A DNA stretch of 64,000 nucleotides from Apiospora phragmitis (GCA_038363925.1 JAQQWL010000016.1:1426001-1490000); one strand, 5' to 3'. Positions 46,576-57,614 are shown, counted from the first letter of the stretch. A program made the numbers and translations. The notes: generated by a model from the letters alone, not told the origin.

Positions 46576-47168
46576 ACGTATGTCACCCCATAACCGACAC
46601 CCCTGTATAACACCAAAATGGCTCACCGCTACTTTTCTTTATTACCTATTTTCTTAACCAATTTTGAAGCAATTTATCTCATTCTTTTTATATTACATTT
46701 ATCTAGTATTCATGGCACTTTATACACAAGATGACATTGCTGCCGCGATTTCTGACGTTACAAATGGTAAATTAGTACGCCGGGCCGCCCTATATTGGGG
46801 TTTACCAAGGACTACGCTGGTTGACCGCCTCTATGGAGCTGAATCGAAGCGGGAGGCTAAAGCAAGTTATTAGAGGCTCTCTTCGGTATAAGAAAAGTAT
46901 TTAGCAGATTGGGTTCTAGCCTAGGAAGCCCTTAGCGTGGCACCGACGTATGCGCAAATTAAGGAACTGGCTTAACGGGTTTTAACCCTTAAAGGGGACT
47001 ATTAACCACTCGGTAAAAATTAGATAGAAGCCTTCCTTCGACGCCATCTAGTTTTAAAGATAAAGAGGTAACGCCGAATCGACATTGAAGGAATGGTGGC
47101 CATTTAGAGTTGGTGGTCGATTTCCGCGTTCTATTTTGATGGGGTGTCGGTTATGGGGTGACATACGT
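46576..47168 (+). mobile_element. Pogo/Fot1-like transposon relic with perfect 28-bp TIRs and RIP stops
   Basis: The ends are exact inverted repeats of 28 bp (46576-46603 and 47141-47168; outer end ACGTATGTCACCCCATAACC), flanked by TA on both sides (46574-46575, 47169-47170). Inside, 46711-47100 encodes the N-terminus of a pogo/Fot1 transposase: a psq-type helix-turn-helix (DDIAAAISDVTNGKLVRRAA) and the start of a CENP-B/Tc5-type DNA-binding domain (EKYLADWVLA, KIKR). Seven in-frame TAG/TAA codons interrupt it, six where Gln (CAG/CAA) and one where Trp (TGG) is expected. All fit C-to-T or G-to-A changes. The catalytic DDE domain is absent, so the element is internally deleted. Confidence 0.85.
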
Positions 47169-47182
47169 TAGTTTCCGCCACA

Positions 47183-47717
47183 ATGCAGCTGCTTCGAAGT
47201 AACGACTACAGCCCGTCTTCAGATCGGACATTTTACCGCCGAGACACGGATGCCCCCCACCCCTATGACGCCGTGCGAGAGTCCCGCAAATGCATCGTTT
47301 CCCGTCGCCCGGGCTACATCCAAGTCACCCAAACAATGAGAGATTCGAGCCAGATAGCCGGCGCCACCCACTTGAGTATCCTTGATCAGCTGCCGAACGA
47401 AGTCATCACGGCAATTCTGCAGTACTGCACCGTCAGGACCCTCCTCTCGCCTGTGCTGCGCGTCAACCATGCTGCGTATGCAATAGCCAAGCACCTCCCA
47501 GGCTTGGTATCCGTGACCGAGACTCTGCGTGGTAACCTATCCCGCTTCTTGGGGGCACCACACGAGGATCTGGTCGGCCCTCATCCGCATCAGCACCTAC
47601 GGCACCATGCGCCAACTGTTGGAGAGTGAGACTTGTGGAAAGTGTGGTGATGCTGGTGCCGAGCTACGGCTGGCCCATGTGGAAGTGCTCTGCGATCAGT
47701 GTTTTCGCTATCGCTAG
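47183..47717 (+). CDS. Small F-box protein with C-terminal zinc-binding motif
   Basis: From ATG 47183 (or an internal ATG at 47338) the frame holds an F-box: LSILDQLPNEVITAILQYCT followed by VRTLLSPVLRVNHAAY. The C-terminal part reads TRIWSALIRISTYGTMRQLL and CGKCGDAG...LCDQCFRYR, a CxxC-x(~17)-CxxC zinc-binding pair seen in some fungal F-box proteins. One extra G in a five-G run (about 47561) separates the halves; with four Gs the frame is open to TAG at 47717 (about 177 residues). The transposon ends 14 bp before the first ATG, so its promoter or leader has been replaced or moved. Confidence 0.6.
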
Positions 47718-48092
47718 GAAATTCAGGTTGCGAGTTGATCCAGGCATTGGAGTTGGGCTAGAATGAACAACACTGGCATGTTTGGTTGGGAGGAGGTGAG
47801 ATTTACCACCCATGTTGATATCGCCGCGCAGTTTTTTTTTCCCCGTAAAGAGTGGTAGTCATCTAAACGCTAGATATAATTATCAGAAATGGTCCGTTAG
47901 GTCCCTTTATCATTCTCATCATACGAGACTAATCTTCCATCTGGCCAATTTTGAAATGAATAACTGTGCCAAAACCAAGCCACATAACCAACTCTGAATA
48001 CTTTGATGAAATCACAAAACAGCAGTCCCGAGTATAAGAATTACGCGGTGAAGGCGAACCGGGACATCTCAGCACGGGTCGGAAGCCCGAGC

Positions 48093-50659
48093 TTACACAG
48101 TCGTCGTGATAACCACCTCCGCCTTCCTCCATTCCTCGATCGGGATCCGCACCAGCGTCACCCGCAGATCGCGGTTCGTCCACGGCACGTACGACGCGCT
48201 GCACTGCTCGGCGCGGATGTCGATGGAGTCGAGGTCGACGTCCTTGGCGTGCCAGATGGCCAGGCGGTACTCGTCGCCGACCGTCCGGCGCCCCTCGTCG
48301 TCGCTGAACCCGGACCCGACCGGCGTGTCGACGCGGATCGTGCGCACGTCGCGCCACGTGCTGACGCCAGCCTGCGCATCGATCTGCCACTTCGACGTCT
48401 GCGCGATCTGGACCTCGCGGAACTGGCTCTGGGCCTTGGGGTCGCCGTACGCGTTCACGAGCTTCCGGCTCACCGCTTCCGTGATGTTGGCCTGCTGCAT
48501 CGCGAGCCAGTCGTTGGCGGGGGCGCTCTGGCGGGACACGTCGTCGTCGATGTACATGCTGTAATTCTAGAGTAAGGGCAGATATATCGTTAGTTCCCAT
48601 TGGCAGGGAGGGTAGAAGGTAAGTAAGGATAACAAGAAGGGATGATGACTTACATTGTCCTTTCCAGGATAGATATGGATGGTAACAGGAATAGCTGGCT
48701 CTTCCGCGAGCCCCGGGATGTCGGTTCGCGTGCGATCCGGCACCGATTGCCGGACCTCCTGCTGCGGGATGATAGCTCCCTCATGGATGTACATGGGCGT
48801 GACGTACGGCAGCTGGGCCTCGTTGTAGTCGATGTAGGCGCCTCCGCGGACTTTGGGCTCGAGCGGCGCTCCCGGTGCATTGGGATCGGTATCGGGCCGG
48901 AGGTTCATGGTATACCAGGCGTCAGGGTAGGGGAGGTAGACGCTCGTGACGCTTCCCTTCTCCGACTGCCTCTGCATGACGGGCACGTCGAGCAGATCCT
49001 TGCCGACGGTGTACTGATGCCCCGTGTACCACTCGTTGGAGGCGAACAGGGACGGGTCCAGGGGGTCCGAAATCACTATGGAGCGAGCGATTGGCAGTCC
49101 TCGGATGGCGTTCTCGAACATGGCATTATAGAGAAGCTGGATCAGACTGTAACGCAAGCGGACGAGGTACTTGGTGACGGGGAGGACGGCCCGGTAGACG
49201 GTCTTCTGGTCGTTGGGGATCTTGTAGTCGTTCTCGATGCGGTAGTTCTCGTACTCGAACGGCTCCTGGAACCACTTCTTGCCCTTGCGCTTGTCCTCGC
49301 GGCCTGCAGCTCATGGAGCCCCTTAAAAGTGGCTTTATGAAGGTTCAGGCTGTACAGAGACCAGATTTCGATGGCCTTCTTCTGGACCTTCGCGATGGGG
49401 TCGTTGGGCCAGCCGTCGGAGTCGAGCAGCAGCCGGAACGGCCACGATTTCATGTCTCCGTACTGTTGGGCCATGCAGGGCGAGGTCGTGTCCTGCCAGA
49501 CGAACTCAAGACCCTGGTCGAAGAGGTACTGATACTGCTGTCCCCACCACTTTCGTACCTCGCGATCATTCAAATTGGGATAAAAACCCGGGCTGCCCTT
49601 GGTACCACCGTAGTCCACACCGCCGTGGAACGGCCATCCACTGTTGCGGTTGGCGGCGAAGTCATAGTTGTCGCCGTACTCGGGTCTGTCCGTGTTGGGG
49701 TTCTGCAAATAGCGCGTTCCCTTGCCAAATTCGAGATAGAGTTCTTCGTTGACCGGGTCGACTGAAGGATCGTTATCTCGCACGTCCCGCACGAAGTAGT
49801 TGTCATGATACGAATCGCCAGTTTTGCCGGATCCGCGCCATGCGCTGTTATAGGTCTCATACACAAAGTCCTCCTCCTCCTTGATGCTGATGACTGGCGT
49901 GATGTTGGTGCTGCACTTGACGCCTTGAGCCCTCAGCCGGTTGAACATTGCCTTTGGGTCCGGGAAATGACCGGGGCGCGTATCGATTGTGAAGGTCTTG
50001 TAGTTTCGCTGCATATCGACGTCGATGTGCATTCCGTTGAGAGGGAAACCCCCAGTTCTTGTACTGGGCGGTATTGTACTCGACCATTTCCTGGGTATCA
50101 TAGCCATAGCATCCTTGGTGATGCCCAGGTACTTGGCCGTCAGGGGTTTGTCGACGTTCAAGATGGTGGCATCCTCCTGATAAAGGAGGGCACGCGACTT
50201 GGTCTCCCAGATGATGGCATTGACGCGTCCTTCGGCCGCGGGGATGCTCTCGGGCGAGTCCAGAGCTGGGTGCTGGAGGGTTGGGCGCGAGTTGACTGTG
50301 CCAGTTGAAGCGATGGACCGTATGGCCGTGATTTTGAATGGGTTGCGCTGGATCCAGAGCTGGACCACAATGGTTTCAGACCCATCAGGCTCAGTACGAA
50401 TAGACTGAAGAAGATAGAATTGGTCACCAATGGGCTTGAGTTCGACCCTCCATTTGAGGCCCTCGGCCGTAGTTGGCGACGGGGTTTGGCTGCCCGTCTT
50501 TGCTCTTCTGATCTTCGGCATGATACTGGACATAATTGGGATTATGGGTAGCAGTCTTCCTGCTGGCCACATCCGGAAAGAAGTCATCGCAGGCTGGAAC
50601 GTGAAAGGGTCCCGGGACTTTGGTTGGTTGTCATAATCGGGATCATCGTGGCGGGCCAT
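48093..50659 (-). pseudogene. GH31 alpha-1,4-glucan lyase, internally deleted
   Basis: The product starts MARHDDPDYDNQPKSRDPF and carries the GH31 lyase layout: N-terminal beta domain, GFPLNGMHIDVDMQRNYKTF (barrel strand), and LEFVWQDTTSPCMAQQYGD with the nucleophile Asp in the lyase-type WQDxT context, where alpha-glucosidases have WIDMNE. YSLNLHKATFKGLHELQ is followed immediately (49310) by GREDKRKGKKWFQEPFEYEN. In algal and fungal lyases about 110 residues lie between these points, including the GRGG segment, the second catalytic Asp region (GxDIGGF) and WFRNHY. Downstream MFENAIRGLPIARSIVISDP and the C-terminal domains follow, with an 87-nt intron (48567-48653). Two compensating frameshifts occur at 50040-50110. 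Lyases convert starch/glycogen to 1,5-anhydrofructose. The neighbour supports this role. Confidence 0.75.
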
Positions 50660-50847
50660 GATGGATAGATAGACAAGAAGTGCTGCCGGCGGTGGAGTAA
50701 GCTTGGGAAAGCGACCTATATCTGGTCTGTTATATCGAAGCTGTTGTGGTGACGATGGATTGTGGTAGTGACTTCTGGCCGGTATAAATAGGCAGCCCAC
50801 GGTGCCCCCCACGAGCGAAAGCGGGCCGGAATGGTAGATCAATCATC
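50660..50847. promoter_or_regulatory. 188-bp bidirectional promoter with TATA box
   Basis: It separates the start codons of the glucan lyase (-) and the anhydrofructose dehydratase (+). TATAAATA at 50783-50790 lies about 60 bp before the dehydratase ATG, the expected place for its core promoter. The short shared region suggests co-regulation. Confidence 0.6.
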
Positions 50848-52931
50848 ATGCATTCCCTTCAGTTTCCTGGCTTCGAGTTGGTACCCCGTATCATAGTTGC
50901 ATCACCCACACCGTCCTTTCTGGAGATCGTTGCAGCTTCCGTCGTCTATGGTCTCCATGACAAGACTACCCCTATTCCGATCCTCCGCTTTCAGAAGCCA
51001 GACAAGGTGCACCAAGCAACTGAGTGGCTGTGCGAAGTCATCGACGACGAGAATTTCACGGTTATCCACGAGATTGTTCCACGAAAGCTAGATGGCCCTG
51101 ATGGTCTTGACTCATTGATTGTGGCAAGCCGGGAAGGAACCACCAACTTGGCATTCGACAAGAACAGCGGAGTGTGGAATAGGAAGCTAGTCGGAGTTGG
51201 AGAGCCGAAGGAAACTTGGCAGACACCCAACTCCGAAACACCTGGCTCAGGCGACCATTGGGGTTCGGGAGCTACCGATATCGGCAGGGTAGGCAATGAC
51301 CCGTATGCCTACATCGCAACTATGGATCCATTTCATGGTACTACGGTAAGCGAATTTCAGGGTCTATTCCTTCCTATCCCAGTCGTTACTCCTTGTTGTC
51401 CCAGTGTCTCAGAGGGGATGGATTCACCGTTTATTAGAGTTGCCTTGATCCCCTCCTGAAACTTCTCGTTTATTCCAAAAAGAGTGATGGATACTAACGC
51501 CGAGAGTCGGTAGGTGGCGGTTTACACAAAAGTAAGCCATACGCTCACTGATGACATCCAGTGGAAGCGGCATTGCCTTGACGTTTTCGGGTGAGCACCC
51601 CCTTCTTGCTTTTCCCCCATGTCCGGCTACGAGGTTGGAAGAGAAAACAAGGCAAGAGATGTGAAAGGCTGGCAAAACACTAGTAGCCTGGCATGTGAAA
51701 CGCTGCTACAATAATAACCGTTAATCTCAACAGAACCCCGAATCAGCTCCTGAAGAACGGCGACGACCCGGGCCCACTTCCTCGTCTGTGCCGATTTCGA
51801 CGGCGATGGGGATGACGAGTTCGTCGTTTCCATGCTTGGGCCAGCAGATCGAGACCAAGACGGAAAATCGAGACCACCACTGCCAGGGCCGCATCCGCTC
51901 AAGGGTATCATGTATTACAAGGCCATTGACCTTGATGCAGGTATATTTGCGAAATGGAAAGTAGCTGAAGAATCATCCGCACGTATTGCGCTCGGGTTAG
52001 TGGTTCTCCAATAGCTCCTTTCCCGAGCTCCGCGTGACAGGTAGACAGACGCTGACGCTGAATGGGATAGGGACTTCTCCGGCAAGTGCAAAATGGACAT
52101 GGTGTCGATGAGCTACAACGTCAAGAATTACTACGAGGAACCGGAGCCTGTGGTTACACTCCACCTCAGAAACTCGGCTCTACCACCAGCTGCGGACAAC
52201 CTAGCCATCACCCCCACCCTCGGGTAGAACGAGGCTATGGTTTACCTCAGGAAGCCTTCGTCTGTTAAGGAGGCCTCCATCGCTAAACTCATCGAGATTG
52301 CAGACTACGCGATCAGCATCGAGGTCTATCCGTCGAAAGAGGTCCCTGTCCGCGGGAGAGTGCGGGCGCGTGAAGGTGCCCATCGGGAGGGGCGACGGCT
52401 TGAAGGTGCTCTTCGGGTCTTTGTTGTTCCCGAAGGAAGAAGGCGGCAACGATGAGAAACGACAGCCTTTCTCCGTCCCCGGGTTCACTGTGGCCACCAC
52501 GACCACGGACGCCAAGAACGACATTGTAGATGAGACGTTGGGCGCCCTCTGTCAACTGCGGCGTGCACAACCACGCCTAGGACACCTTCTGCGAGGTCCA
52601 CGTGTGCCTGTCCCCCCCGGCAGCAGTAATGGGGGGATGGCGCGGCTAAAGCAGGGAGTACGCCGACTCCAACCTGCCCCATGAGTACAACAAGTTGCCC
52701 AAGGAGGCGTTCGACTGGCTTCCGATGCAACAGCTTGAGGAGCATGGAGGCATGTGGCAAAGAGATCCTGATGGAAGACCAACGAGAACGAGCAGGAAGG
52801 TCGACACGGTACGGTATCCCTGGCATAAATGGGAAGCCGGCGACGAGAAAGGGAACGTCGATGTTTGGATGGTAATTGAATTTGACCCGCGGGTCGTCGA
52901 TCAGGCGGTGGAGAACGGTCAGCAGACTTAG
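50848..52931 (+). pseudogene. Aldos-2-ulose / 1,5-anhydro-D-fructose dehydratase (AUDH), with nonsense codons
   Basis: It matches the AUDH family known from Phanerochaete: propeller repeats (GSGATDIGRVGNDPYAYIAT, FHGTTVAVYTK), a metal-binding loop ADFDGDGDDEFVVSMLG, and a cupin end with VHNHA, DTFCEVHVCLS, EEHGGMWQRDPDGRP and RYPWHKWEAG. AUDH dehydrates 1,5-anhydrofructose, the glucan lyase product, towards microthecin-type pyranones. Introns: 51346-51513 (introner-like), about 51590-51735, and about 51994-52069. Defects: TAG at about 52227 before NEAMVYLRKPS, TAG at about 52576 within HNHA-stop-DTFC, and several homopolymer shifts. The N-terminal 150 residues of the basidiomycete enzyme are missing, yet a TATA box supports this start. 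It is probably inactive. Confidence 0.78.
51346..51513 (+). repeat. Introner-like intron, copy B (in the AUDH gene)
   Basis: A 168-nt intron, GTAAGC to CGGTAG, homologous end to end with copy A at 44604-44769. It carries the same 18-nt 3' block (51491-51508) and about 70% estimated identity overall. It is spliced out between FHGTT and VAVYTK, and the flanking exons are not related to those around copy A. Confidence 0.8.
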
Positions 52932-53126
52932 GGCATAGGTTAATAGCTTGCCCGAGGGAACATGGGTGGCCAGGAGGGAATGTTGTTGGTGATATAGTCA
53001 GTCATTCAGATCTTGGTTTGTTAACAGTAAGTATTGATGAGTTCTATAGCTTATTCAGGGGTATCTTCGTCAAATGAATCGTTACGCTATCTCTGCCTCA
53101 TTCGTGCCAATCCCTCCCATAGGCGT

Positions 53127-53634
53127 CTAGTACCCGCCGCCGTTGTTGTTGTTGTTGTTCTGGCTGTAGTTGTTCATCCCGTACTCCGCATCACCGCCCG
53201 TCTTGCCGGCGTGGCCGCCCTGGTGCGGCAGCAGGCCCTTGCGCTGCCGGTGCGTGGCCTTGGCGCCGAAGAAGAGCTGCACGAGGGCGGTGACGACCAT
53301 GAGCAGGCCGAGGACGATGTCGAGGACGGCCGCGACGGCGCGGGCGGTCGCGACGGCGGCCATGACGAGGTAGACGAGCCAGCCGGCGGCGCGGACGACG
53401 GCCAGGGCCAGGACGGCGACGGGCGCCAGCCGGCGGCGGTGGAAGAGCGCGGCCTCGACGACGTCGGCCGCGATGGTGATAGTCGCCTCCCATGATGCCG
53501 TACTTGCCCGGCTGTAAGCTCGCGGCCCACAGGATGAGGCAGGCCGCGAAGACGAAGAACCCGGATACGAGGCATTGGATGACCCAAGAGGGGACGAATT
53601 GGCGCTTGCGCCAGATGCCTTCGTAGATCTGCAT
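53127..53634 (-). CDS. Four-helix MARVEL-like membrane protein
   Basis: Starts MQIYEGIWRKRQFVPSW, then helix 1 (IQCLVSGFFVFAACLILWAA), ITIAADVVEAALFHRRR, helices in LAPVAVLALAVVRAAGWLVY and AVAAVLDIVLGLLMVVTALV, and a basic tail with a poly-Asn run (SQNNNNNNGGGY). Four helices and a short polar tail fit fungal MARVEL or Nce102-like proteins of the plasma membrane. It is about 168 residues. One extra G in a GGG run (about 53493) must be removed to join GIM to EATITIAADVV. It converges with the dehydratase gene, with 195 bp between the ends. Confidence 0.7.
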
Positions 53635-55153
53635 TGCGTGTTGTTTGGGTTTGTAATCCGGCTGGTGCTTATTGAGGTGGTTCGTTTGCTGGTTTTGGTC
53701 GTCGGGAAATACAACTTATATGGAAAAGGGGCCTTTGCTGGCTTCGTTGGTAAGACGGTGTATTGGGCTGGGTGAAGTAAGCTTGATTACTTGATTGCAA
53801 CAATTGCAAGCTGGGGGATACACGTGGGCTAACACCAGTGTTCATATTCACTGTTACACACCGCGCCAAGTGCCATTGGCATTCATGCCATTCACGCTGG
53901 TGAATGCAGGATGCCTAGCCAGGGCGAAGTCAGCCGCTGTTGGCGGCCAGGCTGGAAGACTATGCTGGGGATCATACCCGTTTTTGGCTCACAGCCACGG
54001 CCACAGCGAGCTTGGTGGCATGCTTGGCGGCGCTTCATGGGCGCCAAGCAGCCAGATACAGTGGCCTAGATTCGATGTTATACGGGATGAGAAACATTGA
54101 TTGATGGCCACGTGCCTTTATTAGCCAAATTACTACAGGTGTGACGCAGGGCCTGTACAAGTCATAGAAGACATCTACAAGTGCTTTTGGTAGAGTCTTG
54201 GCCAGAGAGCCACCCAACATAGGCGGCTTGGCCAACCTGCCCACTCATTTAGCACTGCGGCTGTTAGTACATCATACCTGTTGCTGTGGCCCTTGCGGGG
54301 AGCGAGAGATCTCACAGATCTCATAGCAGTTGGTCGACTTCCTTTTGTATGGTACTCCCCTTTCCCAGCCCCCTTTCGCGATATGAGCCAAGTGAACCTT
54401 ATCAACCAACAACTTAAGCACGCAACAACCCGCAGGTCGAGAGGCCGAGCTAGATCGGAGGCAGGCATCGCGTGCGCCGAGAGCGGCCCATTAGTGCACA
54501 GGCCTCTAATAACCAACGGGGTTCGCGGCAATGGCGATTCTGCTTTTCTATGTCGTTGGAAAGACGAATGCGATGACACAATTTCCAGATCGTCATTCCG
54601 TTTTACTGCTTTAGCGAGATGAGGAAGGATGCCGTGCCGCACTCCGCCTAGCACAGCTACGCCGCCCGAACTCGAATTGCCACTTTCGCTACAAGCAGAC
54701 TCCCCCCTGCCTTTTCCAATTGCTATATTTAGCAACGAACCGGATCGTACCATAGTCGAGAGGAAGAAAAAGATATGGTGCGATGGATTGACTTATTACA
54801 TAAGTGAGCAGTTGCCAATAAGCCGCGACGACCATCACACAACTCAATCGTGCATTCAAACTTGGCCAGGAGGAAGACAGGCATCGTCTTCGTCCTACAG
54901 ACCACCGAAGAATGCACTGCCACAACTGCGAGAAGGCCATTTGGATGGGCGCCCTGACGCTGAATTTATTTTTTCGAAATGTGGCAGACAGGAGCGATCC
55001 ATTTGAAAAATACACCGCGCTATGGGTAGAGATGGGCAGTGCCAACACCTGAAGTTCTTGCGTGAGAACACTTCATTTTTCGAAATGGTTGCGACTGAGA
55101 TGATATGAACGCAAGCTGTGTGAAGGCAGGTTTGAATAAATTAATCAATAAAC
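53635..55153. other. 1.5 kb intergenic, nothing recognised
   Basis: Many short frames on both strands without domain signatures. It ends at the left arm of the inverted repeat around the DHA2 gene. Confidence 0.4.
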
Positions 55154-55335
55154 TGCAGTTCAGGATTCTGCCACTGTTGATACGAAATAACGCCTCTCGG
55201 ACCGTCTAATACACGTCTAAATCCGAATCAACGTTGAAGAACTTTTCAACGCATCGTATTTTTCACGGTTATCCAGCGTTGATTCCATACCAAGTACACG
55301 TTAAAGGTTTTGGCAGTCGTTTATTCCAGTGTATA
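55154..55335 (+). repeat. Left arm of inverted repeat around the DHA2 transporter
   Basis: About 182 bp that match the reverse complement of 57662-57838. The inner end is a perfect 18-bp block (CGTTTATTCCAGTGTATA, 55318-55335). AAGTACACGTT and the outer CAGTTCA-A/G-GATTCTG are also shared. Confidence 0.75.
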
Positions 55336-55788
55336 TATATTTGTACTACGGTTTGTCTAAGCGTTGATTAGAGACGCCTTTCTCCTACGGAAGTGAGTGC
55401 TTACGCCAGATTGCCGATCTCACGTCTCCATTCCAACCGAGCCGAACCGAAACACCCCCGCCAATATTCGGGCCCGCCTCCACATTACGGGTAGAGACTC
55501 CGTTCCGGACACCAAAAGAGGAAAAGGGAAATTGAACAGAACGAGACCAGTGACGATTTCAATGCCTACCATGCGTGTGTCGTAAGAGTCTTGTGTCTGA
55601 ACGTTGCTGTTACCTACCCCAGATTATTCTCCTTTGGCGTTTCAGGTCCCACCAAAACCACCCAATTTTGTTAAACGTCACGTAACGGGCTATCTAGCAA
55701 TCAACATTACCATCCCAACTCACCTGAAGCTATCGAACTTCTCTATTGTTTCCTCATAACCCTATCAGTGCACTATCCCCGGAGTGTC

Positions 55789-57614
55789 ATGTCCCAAGAC
55801 AAGAAGGCCTCGCAGGTCTCAGAACTTCCCAGCAGCGTCAACAACAGCAAGACACCCACGATCCCGCCCGCGCCATTGACCCGCGATGATGACGAAATCG
55901 TCGCGTCGGCACCCGCCGGCGGCGAGGGCGCCGTAGAATCCCAAGACGCCCGCGGCAGCAATTTGGGCAGGACGGCTAGTACCGCTACGATCCAGTACCC
56001 CGGCTCGCACATGCGCCCCTTGAAGCGGCGCGTGCTGATGTTCTCGCTGTGCCTGGCGCTGTTCCTGGCGGCGCTGGACATCACCATTGTGGCGACGGCG
56101 CTGCCGACCATCACGCGCGAGCTGGGCGCCAACGCGGCCGAGTACTCGTGGATCGGCAGCTCCTACCTGCTGGCGTCGACAGCCTCGGGCCCCATCTGGG
56201 CCAAATTTTCCGACATTTTCGGACGTAAGTCGGCCCTGCTAGCCGCCAACCTGCTGTTCATGGCGGGCAGCCTCGTCGCCGCCCTCGCCCGCTCCGTCGG
56301 CATGCTCATAGCGGGGCGGGCGGTCCAAGGATTAGGAGGCGGGGGGCTGACCGTTCTGGTCTCCATCGTCATCGGCGACCTGTTCGAGCTCAAGGACCGC
56401 GCCAAGTATTACGGCATGACTGGATTAGTGTGGGCGCTGGCCGCTGCTCTTGGGCCAGTACTTGGAGGGGTCTTCACCAGAAGCTTTCGTGGAGGTGGTG
56501 TTGTAAGTGTTCATTCACGCCTGATAAGAAGCGCCTCGCATTTGTGTGTGGTTGGTGCTGACATGAAAACACAGTTTGGATCAACCTGCCTTTCGAAGGC
56601 ATTTCGCTTGTCGTCTTATTTGTCGTTCTAAGCGTCGATTGGCCGAAGGTAAGCTTTCTGGATGGCCTCAAGTCGCTAGATTGGATCGGCTCTGTCATGA
56701 TCGTGGGCGGAACCATCATCTTCTTGTATGGGCTAGAGGCTGGTTCCGGCAACCAAGCACCTTGGGGCTCCGCCCAAGTCATCTGTCTTCTTGTCTTCGG
56801 CATTCTCCTGCTCATTATGTTCTTCCTGTACGAAGCCAAACTGGCCAAGAACCCCATGATTCCCGTGCGGATCTTCAATTCGGTGACCAATGCCGCCTCA
56901 TTTTCAACGTTCTGTATGCATAGCTTCATATTCATCAGCTACGACTACTTCCTGCCCTTGTACTTCCAGGCCGTCCTGCACTTTGAGCCCATCATCTCCG
57001 GGGTCTCTCTTTTCGCCATGGTCGTCCCGCTCTGCTCCATGACGATCGGGGCTGGGTATTATGTGAAGAGGACCGGCGACTATCTGATCCCCATCCGCGC
57101 GGGGTCCATCGTCATGACCGTCGGCACCGGCCTCTACATCTACCTGGACGCGACGACCAACTGGGCCAAGATCATCGTGTTCCTGTTCGTCGCGGGGCTC
57201 GGCGCGGGCCCGCTCTTCCAGACCCCCATGCTCGCGCTGCAGAGCCACCTCGACCCGCACGACATCGCCGCCTCGGTCTCGGCCATGACGTTCATCCGGA
57301 ACCTGTGCACGTCCGTCTCGATCGTCATGGGCAGCGTGCTGCTGCAGCGGACGCTGGGCGGCGAGGGCTTGAGCGATGGCGTCGGGCAGGGCACGGGTGA
57401 CGCGGCGGCAGGGCAGCAGGTCGGGCCATCGCGGGACACGTACATGTCGGCGCTGCGTATCATGTGGATCTTCTACACGGCCATGTGCGGGGTGCTGATC
57501 ATCTTGACTTGGCTCATCAAAGGCAGGAATATTAAGGCGGACACGAGCAAGAGCAAGGGTAGCGAAGCCTCGGATACGGAGAAGGGAGAGCACAAGTCTG
57601 AGCCCGTGTCGTAA
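55789..57614 (+). CDS. DHA2-type MFS multidrug exporter (14 helices)
   Basis: Exons 55789-56502 and 56575-57614 around a 72-nt intron. I use ATG 55789 (MSQDKKASQVSE). A 90-residue Ser/Pro-rich cytosolic head precedes LALFLAALDITIVATALPTI (the DHA2 motif D1 region), SSYLLASTASGPIWAKFSDI then FGRKSALL (motif A), AGRAVQGLGGGGLTVL and GLVWALAAALGPVLGGVF (motif C). After the intron come FWINLPFEG, DGLKSLDWIGSVMIVGG and HDIAASVSAMTFIRNLCTSV. It is a plasma-membrane proton antiporter for drugs or toxic metabolites. One missing T in a TTT run (56485-56487) separates TRSF from SWRWC. No biosynthetic cluster adjoins it, so its cargo is unknown. An inverted repeat encloses the gene. Confidence 0.86.

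Noticed and set aside
54175..55050. Minus-strand frames of 190 and 119 codons
   Set aside because: No domain, intron pattern or codon bias; overlapping plus-strand frames are equally open.
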